From assembly GCA_032622095.1 (NCBI GenBank), contig CP136062.1, positions 144,292,351 through 144,356,350 on the forward strand: a DNA stretch of 64,000 nt, in the 5' to 3' direction. The position numbers and the translations under genes are program-made. The notes under the pieces are model-generated. The model did no database searches. It was given only the letters and a program-made list of their open reading frames with translations, and was not told the DNA's origin. Source of the DNA: Siphonodentalium dalli (lineage: Eukaryota > Mollusca > Scaphopoda > Gadilida > Siphonodentaliidae). Below, in pieces: positions 37,131 to 49,151 of this stretch (position 1 is its first letter; each line of letters starts with the position of its first letter).

Positions 37131-37139
37131 TGTCATTCG

Positions 37140-37151
37140 TCGTGTTCTACG

Positions 37152-37187
<36 letters not shown>

Positions 37188-37240
37188 GCATCATCATCAT
37201 CATCATCACCATCATCACCTTCATCAACAACAACATCCTC

Positions 37241-37273
<33 letters not shown>

Positions 37274-37285
37274 GTCATCGTCGTC

Positions 37286-37341
<56 letters not shown>

Positions 37342-37725
37342 ATTCGTCGTCGCCTTCGTCGTAATCATCATCCTCATTGCCATCATCCTCATTGCCATCA
37401 TCATCATCATCATCATCGTCGTCGCCGACGTCGTCGCCATTATTATCATCATCATCACCACCACCACTACCACCATCACCATCATCATCATACGCGCCAT
37501 CATCGTCGCGAGTGTTTCAACATCAGCATGTATATATATTCATTGTCTCAATTTGTCTATCATCATCATAATAATAGTCATCATCATCATCACCATCATC
37601 ATCGTCCTCGCCGTCGTCATCGTCATCGTCGTTATCAATATCGTCATCATCGTCATCATCAACGACGTGAACAACATCATAATCATCCTCCTCGTAGTCA
37701 CAGTTGTCATCGTCTCGTCGTTCGA
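37140..37725. repeat. Trinucleotide microsatellite (ATC/CAT) tract, ~580 bp
   Basis: Long runs of CAT/ATC with CGT, ACC and ATT variants, interrupted at about 37510-37560 by unique sequence. Reading frames through it give Ser-, Ile-, His- or Met-rich peptides, which are artefacts of the repeat. Confidence 0.95.
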
Positions 37726-38109
37726 TTGTTTCCGGGGAATGTTTGCGGAAATCTTCGGGGGATCTTAATTAGTACCGATTGATGGCCGGGAATCATCGGG
37801 GGATCTTAGCGAAGGAAGAATTCTATTATTGCTATGGAAGCATTAAATTCACATGTGTTTAATTATACTTCCATGGTGTAACCAAGGAAGTATATTGTTT
37901 TTCTATTGAGGCAGTTTTCCGTTTAACTGGAAATACTCAGAAACTAATTGCAGTAGGAACGCGAAATTTTCAGGCAATGTAGGCATTCAAGGGACACTCA
38001 AATGGTGATATCGCGATTTCGGCCAAACATTTAATGGCGGAGAAAAAAGAAAAAAACGATTATTTTTGTTATTATTATTATTATTATACTTAACCGTTTT
38101 GCAACTCCG

Positions 38110-39365
38110 TACTCTCTGAAAGTATGAGGAGTAGCAAACTAAAATTTGGTACTTATGTTGGTGCAAATGGGCTGTATGCCTTAGACGTATATCGGATATT
38201 GTCCGCGTTTTCTTCGCAGAGTTATCTCCCTTTATATGAAAAAATGTCATTTTATTATCTCGGAAATTATAAGGAGCAGAGCATCGAAAATTGGACCGTA
38301 TGCACACCTCGATGTGCCCTACTGACCACGGGCATCACAACTTGTGTCCGCGCTTTCCCTGAGGGGTTACCACCCATAAATAGGGACACACTATACACCA
38401 GGATGAATAAACCGATGTACAGAGCTCTAAATTTTTTATTGCATATTTCGAATTGGACGAGTGATCCGGACCCGAATATACCGCTTAAAAATGTTTTTCC
38501 CCAGGACTTTCCGCGTTACGGTGTACGGAAATATTGCACCTATTTTCCTGCCAAATCCAAACCGGCTAATTAAAGAGCAAGATAATGTCATAGCAGGTAC
38601 GTTGACATACTGTATGTACGTCCCATAAGTTTGACCGCTATACTTCAAAAGTAACAAGTAACCTGCCCAACGGAGAATGCGAGTCAGGGTGGGTTGAGAC
38701 TTTAGGAAAATTCCACGGAAATTGCAAAGGGGGGGGGGGGATTCAAACATCGAGATAATATTTTTTAGACGAGTACATCTGGTGGGTATTGTTCAGGCGC
38801 ATCTACAGTGCGATTTTCTAATTTTCAGATGCAACGGTTTACTCGTGACAACGCTATATACCATAAATATGAATACTTAAGTAGTCTATCACCAACCGAT
38901 TTTTAGCCCCATATCCAAACGGGCTAATGCAGGAGCGAGTTTAATGCAGGAGCAAGTAAGCCGGTATACTGTAGGTATGCCTACAAAATTTGACCGCTCT
39001 ACTATAAAAGCAACCTGCTCAATTTGGAGTTTATGTCGGGTGGATTCAGATTTGGCAAATTCCACCGAAAATCAAATGGGGAAAATTACTCCGAAAATCA
39101 GATATTGAGATAAAAACTTTTCGACGAGTGGATGTGATTAGTAGTATTTAAACTCAAGATTAGTACACTTTTTAAAGATTTAGAGTGGACGGTTTAACCC
39201 TGGTAGGGTGTAACGTTGTTAACGGGTGATATATATTACTCAAATTCAAACCCTCTGTTCGTGACGCAAATTCAAACGGACTTATGAAGGAGCAAGGCAA
39301 ATGCATGAATATGCTCACCGATATATATACTATATAGGTATGTCCGCTCTACTATAAAAGTAACC
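38110..39365. repeat. Three degenerate tandem copies, ~350-bp unit
   Basis: CAAATCCAAACxGGCTAAT, GGAGCAAG and TTTGACCGCTxTACTxxAAAAGTAACxTG recur near 38555, 38925 and 39265. The 149-codon plus-strand open frame at 38124-38573 precedes and overlaps the first copy and has no recognisable motif. Confidence 0.6.
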
Positions 39366-39785
39366 TATTGTCACGATTTGACCTGTCCAAAACACTGCCC
39401 GGACAAAAGTTTCCCTAGGTATCAGATTTCGTCGAAATCCGTCCGTTTTACCCGATTTGACCTTGAACTGACCATTTTGAAGGTCAATGTCAGGTCGGGG
39501 TTACGATTTGACCCGTCCAAAACACTCCCCGGATAAAAGCACCCATAGGTATCAAATTTCGTGGAAATCCGTCTGTTTTACCCGATTTTAACTTAGATTG
39601 ACCTTTTTGAAGGTCAAGGTCAGGTTGGGGGGGTCACGATTTGACCCGTCCAAAACACTCCCTGGACAAAAGTACACAATATGTAACAAATGTCGTCAAA
39701 ATCCGTCCAGCAGTTTTCCGGCCGTAGATAACAGACAAACAAACAGACAGACAGAAGTCCCAAAATATATATTAGATTTAGAAAT
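39365..39785. repeat. Degenerate minisatellite, inverted relative of 5625-6115
   Basis: About three ~135-bp units built on ATTTGACCxGTCCAAAACACT and CCGATTTxACCTT. It ends in ACAGACAAACAAACAGACAG and ATATATATTAGATTTAG, the reverse complement of the start of the 5625 copy. Confidence 0.75.
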
Positions 39786-40004
39786 GTCAATGCAAGTCCA
39801 CCATCAGATCACAAAGCACCAATATGCATTAACATGAAGATGAACACACCTATGCGCATAACACACACATGGAATGGGATACCATGGAAGTATATCTGAT
39901 TACATGGAATCTGACCTCTAGTTATTATTGAAATTTGTTTTGCCGGCAACCATTCATACCCACCCGTTGATATCTGATAAGTAAATAGAACAACTTAAAA
40001 CTAA

Positions 40005-40740
40005 TTAAGGGGTACTGTACGCCATTTTCAATAAACTCCCCATAATAACAACAATCTAATATCTATAATATAATATTATATAAACAAATAAGTAATTTGA
40101 GTCGAAGATGTATTCTGTAAACGATCAGGTTAATAGGTTATCCTAAAATCAAAGTTAAAGCTAATCAATCCGATTTGATAGTCCCCCATATCATCAGATT
40201 CCAACAACAAATATTTTTTGAAATGCCCGCTTCAGTTATCAGAATCGGTTAAATAACCAAAACTAATGCTAACCACAGTCAAATATAGTATACAATTTGC
40301 CTAAACCTGTTATTTATCAACATTTTGTCGGTTTGTCAAATATCTGACAAAAAAGCTACTTGATTTTCGAGTTAACCATCTTCATCCGCAAATTTGGTCC
40401 GAGGCAGTCTTCTCGTCTACTTTTACTGGGCCACTAAATATTCCAGGTGGTGAAAAATAATAGATTTTAGAAATCGATATCTGACCATTCTGAGCTTTGA
40501 TTGGTGGGTTGCTCGACTCGAATAAAATATTATTTCCCCGCGAAGCCAAATAAATAGTAATTGAGGGGTGCATAATCGGATTGAGTACTTTAATAATTTG
40601 ATACAAATTTAATATATGACTGGAGCCATAAAATAAGTTACGAATTTCCGTGTACAAGACGTAATCAAATTATATAATGTAAACAATTATATTGTTACGG
40701 GGCGTAAACTCAAGCCACTTACTGAGTTGTGACTATACCA
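40005..40740. mobile_element. Truncated TTAAAGGGGTACTGTAC-family element with insertion
   Basis: 40005-40170 matches the right end (reversed) of 34604-35246, with the same GGGGTACTGTACGCCA start and GAGTCGAxGATGTxTxCTG. The match resumes at about 40618 (GACTGGAGCCATAAAAT). About 430 bases between are inserted. No second terminal repeat is seen, so the right end is lost. Confidence 0.6.
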
Positions 40741-40983
40741 TAACTTAAATTTATTAGTATACATGTGAGTGGTATACATATAATTTAACATTTATTTGAT
40801 ACATTTGTTTGAAAACTACACAAATTATTCTACAACAACAATTTGGGTTTTCGCATTCCGGCTAATCTGACATCCATAACATTACTTCGTACTCAAAATA
40901 CTTTCAAGTAATGAAAATCTGGTTACCATATTCTACGACTCAGACTTAAAAACAGGCCAATATTATGTGAGCGTTAACGCGAT

Positions 40984-41559
40984 GTGGGCGTTACCATTAA
41001 TACACAAATTCATAAAAATTCTTTGTGTCTTAAGAAATTTACAAACAAACCACGGGAAAGTTATTTTTTTGTTATTGATTCAAATTTTAGCATTTATAAT
41101 ATCCCGAAACTCAATGTACACCCGTGTACGTGGTACGACCAAAGCCGAGGGTACGGCCAAAGCCGAGGAAATGGGAAAGTCATTTTCACGTATATGATAT
41201 GGGGATATGTTTGTTTCTCATCGCAATACAGACATCGAGCATCGTATGTGTATGACCACACGAAGCAGGAGTATTTATCCACCAGTTGTCAATCAGTTTT
41301 CCCAGATCAAAACATTAATATTTTGTTGGCGATTTTTTTCAATGGTGTTTTTGCTTTTGCTCACTCAAATTTTCGAGAACATCCATTCACTAGTATACTT
41401 CCTGGACTTCCACGCTTCCAAAACAAATGCCGGTATATAGTTGAATCTGTCAATGAAGCATACGATTTGACAGAATTTAAAATATCCGTGTCGTTCTCAA
41501 TATCCGCGCGATATGAAGGGACCACTGTCGGTCCAGAAAGATCCGAAAGGCACAGATGA
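40984..41559 (+). CDS. Uncharacterised 191-codon open frame
   Basis: Starts with MGVTINTQIHKNSLCLKKFT and ends in KISVSFSISARYEGTTVG. I do not recognise any domain. It lies partly in the left arm of the inverted duplication. The right arm (44760-45060) carries the same sequence with frame differences, which argues against a conserved protein. An adjacent phrase MKMRPNAEFLCSKYAYYLRS, ending LINWTANDIGNMNP, stays open in both arms (41558-41696 and 44553-44735). It may be a remnant of a repeat-encoded protein. Confidence 0.2.
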   Translation: MGVTINTQIHKNSLCLKKFTNKPRESYFFVIDSNFSIYNIPKLNVHPCTWYDQSRGYGQSRGNGKVIFTYMIWGYVCFSSQYRHRASYVYDHTKQEYLSTSCQSVFPDQNINILLAIFFNGVFAFAHSNFREHPFTSILPGLPRFQNKCRYIVESVNEAYDLTEFKISVSFSISARYEGTTVGPERSERHR

Positions 41560-42025
41560 AGATGCGACCAAACGCCGAGTTTCTCTGCAGTAAATATGCG
41601 TATTACTTAAGGAGTTCTGATGAGTTTTCGAGTGTTTATGTGTATCTGAGACTGATCAATTGGACTGCGAATGACATCGGAAATATGAATCCATAAGATA
41701 TTCAATATAGTGTGTGCATATATATTATGAATGTGTTTCAATTGAAATTAATTGAACATCCATCTCAGCATTCAGATTTGCGATCTCAAGAACGTGAATG
41801 AATGATAACGCGATGCCTTGATCACACGCACGTAAATGCTGCCGTTCGCATGCATGCAGGTTCCCACTCGAGTAGACCGTTACGCGACAATGAAACCGAA
41901 TCATCTTATCGAATATACATATATCGCATTTCTCCAAATTATGAAATTCTGTCTTTTTAAGAGTCATCAGATAATATTGTAACGATTCTATATATGTTAA
42001 CCTTAAACATCCGTACATATATCAT
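41115..42025 (+). repeat. Inverted duplication, left arm
   Basis: Reverse complement of 44385-45145 with few differences. An extra ~170 bases (about 41776-41945) exist only here. It starts near GTACACCCGTGTACGTGGTACG and runs inwards past TGTAACGATTCTATATATGTTA. Confidence 0.9.
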
Positions 42026-42194
42026 CACAATGTGCTATGTGTGGCACACGTGTGTGCCTTCTTATCTGGATGTCGATGGGCCTCTGTATTGTGTTTATGT
42101 AGCACATGTAGTTAGCTTACCAACCTACAACACCATGTTTAAACAAAATCAAACCAGACCATGCGGTTTTGATAAATAACGTATCTTCCTCAGA

Positions 42195-42230
42195 TGAAGC
42201 TATATATATATATATATATATATATATCTG
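42195..42230. repeat. TA microsatellite in a small hairpin
   Basis: About 14 TA units, bordered by CCTCAGAT on the left and ATCTGGGG on the right. Confidence 0.85.
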
Positions 42231-43050
42231 GGGAAGTGTTATGTTACACCAACACACCATTGTCACATCCCTATAACCGAGTGGATGAATTAGCCGAATA
42301 AAAGACAGAGCATGTGATCTTCGGATGTAGCCTCGTATGTTCGCGGATAGAGCACGTATAAATGTTTATCTTTTTTCCTGTGATGTTTTGTATAAGAATT
42401 ATCATTGGAAATTGCTCGCCTGACTGCCACCATGTGCTATACATGTATGGTATACATTTTTCTCTGTTGAATGGTTTCAAAGAGGTTAAGACCCCACTTG
42501 TTGCATCATCATTGCTTCGGGTAGTACTGCCCCGACAATACCAATACCATAAGTACCAAGATATTTCAACATGTGCATATAATTGAAATTGAAACCAACA
42601 ACTCGTGATACAGTTGAAATAAACAAGGCCACGTGTTGCAAAGGTTGGTTGAATAGTGCATGCGTGCATACAGGTCCGCTGGCCAATCAACCTCGACGAA
42701 TTTATGACGCTATTTGATTAAACGATAATTAGATTGTTTTGGTTGTCACAGCGGCTGTATATGACTTGGTTGTCAGAAATAATATCAAACCTTTGCGGTC
42801 GTTTTAATTGTACTGTCTACTTTGGCGGTTCTTTTGTGAAATAACGCGTGGCATTATAAGAAATAAATATTCCTATTAAGTCTATGCAGTTATAAGATAA
42901 ATTTACCATATAACACGCTGGGCGTTGTAGAATTTGTTTTCAAACTTTTCGGTTATAACTGCAGACCATTAATCGAAACAAGAGTCATTTCTGACCTCGT
43001 TAAACTAAGAATGATAACGTTAAAATATTGAATCTACCAAAACAACAACA
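42231..43050. other. Unassigned sequence between inverted arms
   Basis: No family motif seen; open frames on both strands near 42271-42690 are not recognisable. Confidence 0.4.
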
Positions 43051-43059
43051 CATGTATAT

Positions 43060-44160
43060 CCCGTGCGATGACCTCATGTCCGAGTTCATGGTAATTGGCT
43101 CCAAATATTCCATCAAAGACCTATAGCTCTCTGTGGGTAAAAACACAGAGCCAGAGTTTGAAATTCAGCTGGGCGACAGCGTTATTCCATCGTGTAGTGA
43201 TCTTCGGAACCTTGGTGCGCACTTTGATTCTACCATGTGTCTGGACAAAATGGTATCTGACATACTGCGAACATGTTACTACCACATTAGATGCCTGCGC
43301 AGAGTTCGATGTCACCTGAGCAAAAAAGCTATGAAACGCGCAGTCTTATCGCTTGTCATGTCACGTGTTGATAGTCTGAATTCTCTGCTGACAAATATCA
43401 CCAAGGAGAATATGCACCGGATTGATGTCTTAATTAACAACTGTGCAAGACTTATCGACAATAAAAGCAAATACGACCATATAACCAAGACGTTGATTAG
43501 AGAACCTTACTATGACTTTTCAGTTTAGAATGGAATACAAATGTGCGGTCACAGTATTCAAATCGCTAAATCATACGGTTCCTGTGTACATTTCTGACAC
43601 GTTTGTTCTGAAAAGCGGGGGTGTGACACGATCATGTACCAGTGGGAAAGATATCCACAGAGCGACCAGGAAGCCTAACATCAACTACGGAATTAGGTGC
43701 TTCCAAGAGACTTCCATCAACAACTGGAATAGACTTCCAATGGACATCCGGAATTGTGCTACTTTCCCCAAAGTAAAAACTTAAGACTCACTTGTTCGAG
43801 ATATGCTTAAATCTGCCAAAAAAAAGGTGTTCTTCGATAGCTGTTTACCAGAGTCTGTTATGTGCGTGCTAGTCTAGACCGTTTAACCCATATATTAACG
43901 TTTACTTTCGCCATATAATTTTAGCTGTGATTCAATAGTATATCTTCGTGTATTTTAAATGGTCTAGCTGTTATTATTGCATTAGTGCGGTTGATTATTA
44001 GGTTAAGTTGGTATTATCTAGTTAGGTTGTTTGTATATAATTTTATCCATTTGTGCATTATTATTTTAGGATGTGTGCCATGTTTGTATTGTAAGCGCAT
44101 TGAAACCAATTTATTGTATAATGCGTTCTAAATGTATCTATAATAATAATAATAATTATA
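43060..44160 (+). pseudogene. 3' fragment of an L2/CR1-type LINE
   Basis: The C-terminal part of a LINE reverse transcriptase: SEFMVIGSKYSIKDL at about 43080-43123, then an in-frame TAG, then NLGAHFDSTMCLDKMV and VLSLVMSRVDSLNSLL. After a frame change near 43525 come FRMEYKCAVTVFKSLNHTVP and NWNRLPMDIRNC at 43512-43784. The 3' end GTAAGCGCATTGAAA...ATAATGCGTTCTAAATGT followed by ATA/AAT repeats is the typical L2/CR1 tail. No endonuclease or catalytic box remains, so it is a 5'-truncated, inactive copy. Confidence 0.88.
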
Positions 44161-44384
44161 ATGTAATAGTTCCCAAGATGATGGAATTTGTGCACAATTT
44201 CATTTAGATTGTTGTGTGCAAATCTTAGCGATATTACTTTTTTCAAAATAAATATGCGGTCCTAGGGCTAAATTAGAAAAGTTATAAACTATAGTTCAAT
44301 TTACATGTGCACATAACAATCATGCATGCCAGTATACACATGTTCCACAGTGAAGTGTTTATTATAAATAGCAGTAACTTTGTT

Positions 44385-45145
44385 GTGTGTGTGTGTGTAC
44401 ATATATGTTCGGATGTTTATTGTGTTAACATAGAATCGTTACAATTTTATGACTCTTAAAAAGCCAGAATTATCTTAATGCTGAGATGGATGTTCAATTA
44501 ATTTCAATTGAAACACATTCATAATATATATGCACATAATATTTTGAATATCTTATGGATTCATATTTCCGATGTCATTCGCAGTCCAATTGATCAGTCT
44601 CAGATACACATAAACACTCGAAAACTCATCAGAACTCCTTAAGTAATACGCATATTTACTGCATAGAAACTCGGCGTTTGGTCGCATCTTCATCTGTGCC
44701 TTCGGATCTTTCTGGACCGACAGTGGTCCCTTCATATCGCGCGGATATTGAGAACGACACGGATGTTTTAAATTCTGTCAAATCCCATGCTTCATTGACA
44801 GATTCAACTATATACCGGCATTTGTTTTGGAAGCGTGGAAGTCCAGGAAGTATACCAGTGAATGGATGTTCTCGAAAATTTGAGTGAGCAAAAGCAAAAC
44901 ACCATTGAACAAAATCGCCAAAAAAAAATTAATGGTCTGATCTGGGAAAACTGATTGACAACTGGTGGATAAATACTCCTGCTTCGTGTGGTCATACACA
45001 TACGATGCTCGATGCCTGTTTTACGATGAGAAACAAACATATCCCCATATCATATACGTGAAAATGACTTTCCCATTTCCTCGGCTTTGGCCGTACCCTC
45101 GGCTTTATCAGGTGGGCTTTGGCCGTACCACGTACACGGGGGTGA
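44385..45145 (-). repeat. Inverted duplication, right arm
   Basis: Partner of 41115-42025. It ends near CCACGTACACGGGGGTG and has a short extra TATCAGGTGGGC near 45107. Confidence 0.9.
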
Positions 45146-45487
45146 TGTATAGTACGGTTTTAAAATGAGTTTAGGGCGCGGAGAACATGAAATGTTGGCG
45201 TTAACACCTGCACGAAGATAGGAAATCGGACGCGATTTTGAATTGTGGACGCGAAATTCTCATTATAAGCAATTCTTTCCGATTTTCGGTTTCTGTATTT
45301 GTCGAGATTTGCAGGTGGCATAGATCCTTTGCTTATAATACTACATCGAAATCGATTGTATTTATTTAAAAAACGATGTCGAAGTAGCGAGTCGAACTTT
45401 ATTTACAGTTATTTTGATGTAGAGTTACCCTTCCGGTGACGTAGGTTCCAGGCCCTGTATTCGCAAATTGTAGCTGTCGTAGTATGT
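45146..45487. other. Unassigned sequence
   Basis: Nothing recognised between the inverted arm and the foldback MITE. Confidence 0.4.
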
Positions 45488-45493
45488 GTAATT

Positions 45494-45673
45494 TACGGCA
45501 GCGTAGAACCGTCACCTCCTCTTTTGTTACTAACTTGATTAAACAAGTTACTAACTTGTTTAATCAAGTTAGCTAACTTGATTAAACAATTTAGCTAACT
45601 GGATTAAACAAGTTAGTAACCTGTTTAATCAAGTTAGTAACAAAAGAGGAGGTGGCGGTTCTACGTTGCCGTA
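45494..45673. mobile_element. 180-bp foldback MITE with 6-bp target duplication
   Basis: Arms of over 60 bases starting TACGGCAGCGTAGAACCG pair with the complement of TACGGCAACGTAGAACCG. The centre is made of AACTTGATTAAACAAGTTA palindromes. It is flanked by GTAATT on both sides (45488-45493 and 45674-45679). A lone similar end exists near 9022. Confidence 0.88.
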
Positions 45674-45679
45674 GTAATT

Positions 45680-46532
45680 GGTGCATTGTCTGTCCATAAT
45701 TTTTAATATGCGTTGCTATGCCGATTGTTTTATTGAATTCGGGTTCACAAATGGAATTCGATCAGCGCATTTTTCTGAAATTAAAAAAAAGAATATGTGA
45801 TGACAGAATGCGCCCGTTTTTTTTTTGGAGCTGAGAAGTCGTGCAAATATATTTATTTAGACTATATATATGAATACTTATGTGTACCGTCTATGATTGT
45901 CGTGGCATACATGCAGTCGCTTTATAGTAGTCATATGCCATAGCAACACACGCGTTAGATGGATGCGTAATTATAGTAATCGCAGTAAGTTAGTGTAACG
46001 TTCCCGTCTTCCCCATATGTTTTTTTTGCTGCCGAATTGCTAATCACTACTTTCACCAAAGTGCTTGGGTAATATGATAACCATGCATGCACGCCAAATT
46101 ATTAAATGGTTATCCAGGTTTTCAGAAATTAGTACTTGGGTGCACGGTTGGTCAATCTCGTGAGCCCGAAAAACGTGCAATTTTAAAATGGCCTCATTTG
46201 GTTGTGTGTATCATTGACAGTCTGGTAAAGACTAAATTCAAAGGATGTTGTTAGTTAGTGAGACTTTGTGACAACCGTTTTCCTTAAAAGTATGTAAATG
46301 TATTTCGTGACAGACGTCGCCAACTGTTTGAACCCAAACGATAATACCAATAAACGCGGCAACGAGACTAGATTTATTGAAACTTGAGTACCCTGGTTCC
46401 AAAGTTTTCAAATCTGGTCACCTAATGTAGACGGCGATCTTTCGAGCATGATTATGTATACATAGTTCCCAAAACAGTAGGATATGAACTAATTCAGGTT
46501 GTGTGTGTTAATAGGCTGCTTCTTAATTTGTT
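45680..46532. other. Unassigned intron sequence
   Basis: No gene, RNA or repeat recognised; includes short T- and A-runs near 45784-45825. Confidence 0.4.
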
Positions 46533-46533
46533 T

Positions 46534-46688
46534 AAGGATCAACTGTCATGTGCACTATTTTTTATGGAGATGTAACCATTATGTAAGTGGTCATAACTTG
46601 TGTAAATTCGGGTTTTACATACAAGTTATGACCACTTACCTCACGGTTACATCTCCATAAAAACAGTCCACATGACAGTTAATCCTTA
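46534..46688. repeat. 155-bp near-perfect hairpin element
   Basis: AAGGATCAACTGTCATGTG at 46534 pairs with the complement ending 46688. The stem continues through TATGGAGATGTAACC and AAGTGGTCATAACTTGT to a loop of about eight bases at 46607-46614. No target duplication is evident. Confidence 0.85.
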
Positions 46689-46979
46689 TATTTATATACA
46701 TTTAGTGAAAAGCCACTTTTGTAAATGTATTTAAATCGAAAAGTGTATCGTGACAAAACCAGCCCTAAATATCCCATAGCACCCGATCAGAAACCAGCTG
46801 AGAAGTTATTTTTGTACCATTTGTCACGTGACTAGTCGGAATTTCCCATTTGTCACGTGACGTGTTTTTGAAAGCCGGTCAAATTATCTCACCTGCAGAC
46901 AACACTTTCATAAAAATTCATTTTATTTTCTGTTTTATTTATAAAATACAATTGGCAACAATGTTCGAACAATAACAGT

Positions 46980-47162
46980 TTATTTAACGACTTGGTTGGA
47001 AATCCCGGAGAGTATTATCTTCCGTCTGAATATTTGTTGCATGATCTGTATAAAATTGCCGCTGTTTGTTAAATTTGCCAAGGAATCATCAGAAAGTTCA
47101 CCATCTGAGACACTACATGTGATTTTAAAACTTCCATTATCTTGAGAATAATTGTTAGCCAT
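46980..47162 (-). CDS. Small uncharacterised open frame
   Basis: 60 codons from an ATG at 47162: MANNYSQDNGSFKITCSVSD then GELSDDSLANLTNSGNFIQI. The composition is protein-like and it could be an N-terminal exon or part of a transposon protein. No family is recognised and no splice support was found. Confidence 0.2.
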   Translation of the reverse strand: MANNYSQDNGSFKITCSVSDGELSDDSLANLTNSGNFIQIMQQIFRRKIILSGISNQVVK

Positions 47163-48050
47163 TTTAATTATAGCAAAGTCGATTGAAAACTACACGTGGG
47201 TCATATGGGTTAATTTACTGTCAAAAGCGTGCAGGATTTCACAGGTAAAAATAACAGGTGTGGGCAGGTGAGGTTGGAACAATTACATTCAATGTGGAAA
47301 TAAACAAACCAAACTGGATTTGACAGGGTTATAATGACTTTCATTGTCATAATTAACTTATCAATTATACCATAGCATTTATATTTGTAACATTGTTATT
47401 GTGATCGAGTGGGACTGTTTTATTAAGGTGTAGTAATAAATAGTCCCAAAATATACCGGAGCGTTTCCAATCAAAGGGGACTAACTTGAACTAGCTTTTT
47501 AACATTCCTTTAATGTGTTTTTCGTTCCGTTTCCCGGTTAACAATTTTTACGCCAACACTTAAAAAAAAAAAAAACTATGATTATCTATCCCGCAATTTA
47601 TTCATGTATCATTCACGTGCTTTGTTTTAGAAATTTATACTACGTGACACCAAAGGCGCCCAAAACATTACGCGTTCTTCTTCTCCAAAAGCAATGACGC
47701 GTCGATGTAATTATGGTTGTCATTATGACCCTCTTGCAGGTTTATCGAGAAATAATTGCAACTAGTCGCCGACCAATCGGAATGCTGGATTTAGTGATAA
47801 TCACACTCAGTATGTAAATATATTCGTGTGAAATGCCTATCTGTGCTGACATTCCTGGTGTGAACGGCTGACGTTATACTGACCATTATAATATGGTCTA
47901 TACTGGCTTTCGCACAACGACTGAGTGTGAGTTATGGTCACTTCTGGCAACAATGGCAACTGGACTATCTTACCTCAATAGTCTCTCAATCACAGTTTAC
48001 ATGCCACTTAGCATTCACGGCTAATTGCTCATCGCTCTTGTTAGACATTC
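47163..48050. other. Unassigned intron sequence
   Basis: Holds an A-run (47563-47576) and nothing else that I recognise. Confidence 0.4.
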
Positions 48051-48057
48051 TATAGGC

Positions 48058-48310
48058 TGGCTATGGATGAATTCCCAGCAAAAGGGACCACCATTACCAT
48101 AGATATCTCACCATCGGGAATTTAGCAACAATACAGGGTCAGTTTGGATTCTATGCTATATATCATACTTACGCCCAATGGGATAGATATGTACTTGTAT
48201 GACAGTGATTTGTCCCTCGGGTAGCTATAGACGACTTCGCCCCAAAAGGGGCCTCCAGAATCATAGATATCTCAGTCGGAAATTTAGCAACATTTTAGGG
48301 TCAGTTTTTT
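48058..48310. repeat. Direct repeat, ~164-bp spacing
   Basis: ATCATAGATATCTCA...GGAATTTAGCAACA...AGGGTCAGTTT occurs at about 48090-48144 and 48260-48308, preceded by related CCxCCATTACC/CCTCCAGAATC blocks. Two further CAATCGGAGGCTGAA phrases (48310 and 48360) follow. Confidence 0.65.
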
Positions 48311-49151
48311 AATCGGAGGCTGAATTAGGAACTGGGGAACTGGATACTAAAAATATTTCAATCGGAGGCTGAACAACGAACTGGAAACTGAGAAATACAT
48401 TCATGGAGCTTGTTAAGAGAATTAATTAGAATTTGTTATTAGATGCAGAACTAATGATGTATTACCCCCCCCCCCCCCCCCGTTGCTAAACATCTCGTCT
48501 TACGTGAGTTGAAGATATATACATTATAGGCCAAGCTACATCGAAACATGTTGCTGGTACATTGTGATTTCAACATGAGCGACAAGAGATCAAACAAGAA
48601 GATATAAGCCTAACCCTAACATCAATGGACTGATGCACGAACATGTCAAATTTAATTGGTATTGATTGGTTTATGTCTGCTAGGTGAACACTGTTACATG
48701 GAGTGTATAGATATGAATTATTGCATATAATATATTGTATTATTATGCAAGGAATGACGCTATTTCATTACATGTAGTCAACATAAACATGTGCGGTATA
48801 GTTATAAATTTCACATTAATATCTGATGTGAATGAATCATATGTGTAGCCATTTATTAATAGCTGACTGTCCGCAAATCGTCAACATGTATACCAACCAG
48901 ACTGCAGTGGCCCATTTTACAAAATACTCACTTTTGTGGGACTTCATCTCACATTTTTAAGTACTCATAATTGTGGACATTTTGTTTTGCTGTGTAAAAT
49001 GATTATACCAAATAGATGAGGTGATCTGTGATCTGGTTTCGCGTCTCAATTTTTATCTCCAGACAACATGCAAGCATATGAGATATACGATCATATTATA
49101 GTCTTGGTACATGTATGGCATTTATATTTCCACGGACTATGCGCCACTTAC

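Noticed and set aside
37130-37768. 212-codon Ile-rich and 120-codon Ser-rich open frames
   Set aside because: Translations of the CAT/ATC microsatellite with no independent coding evidence.
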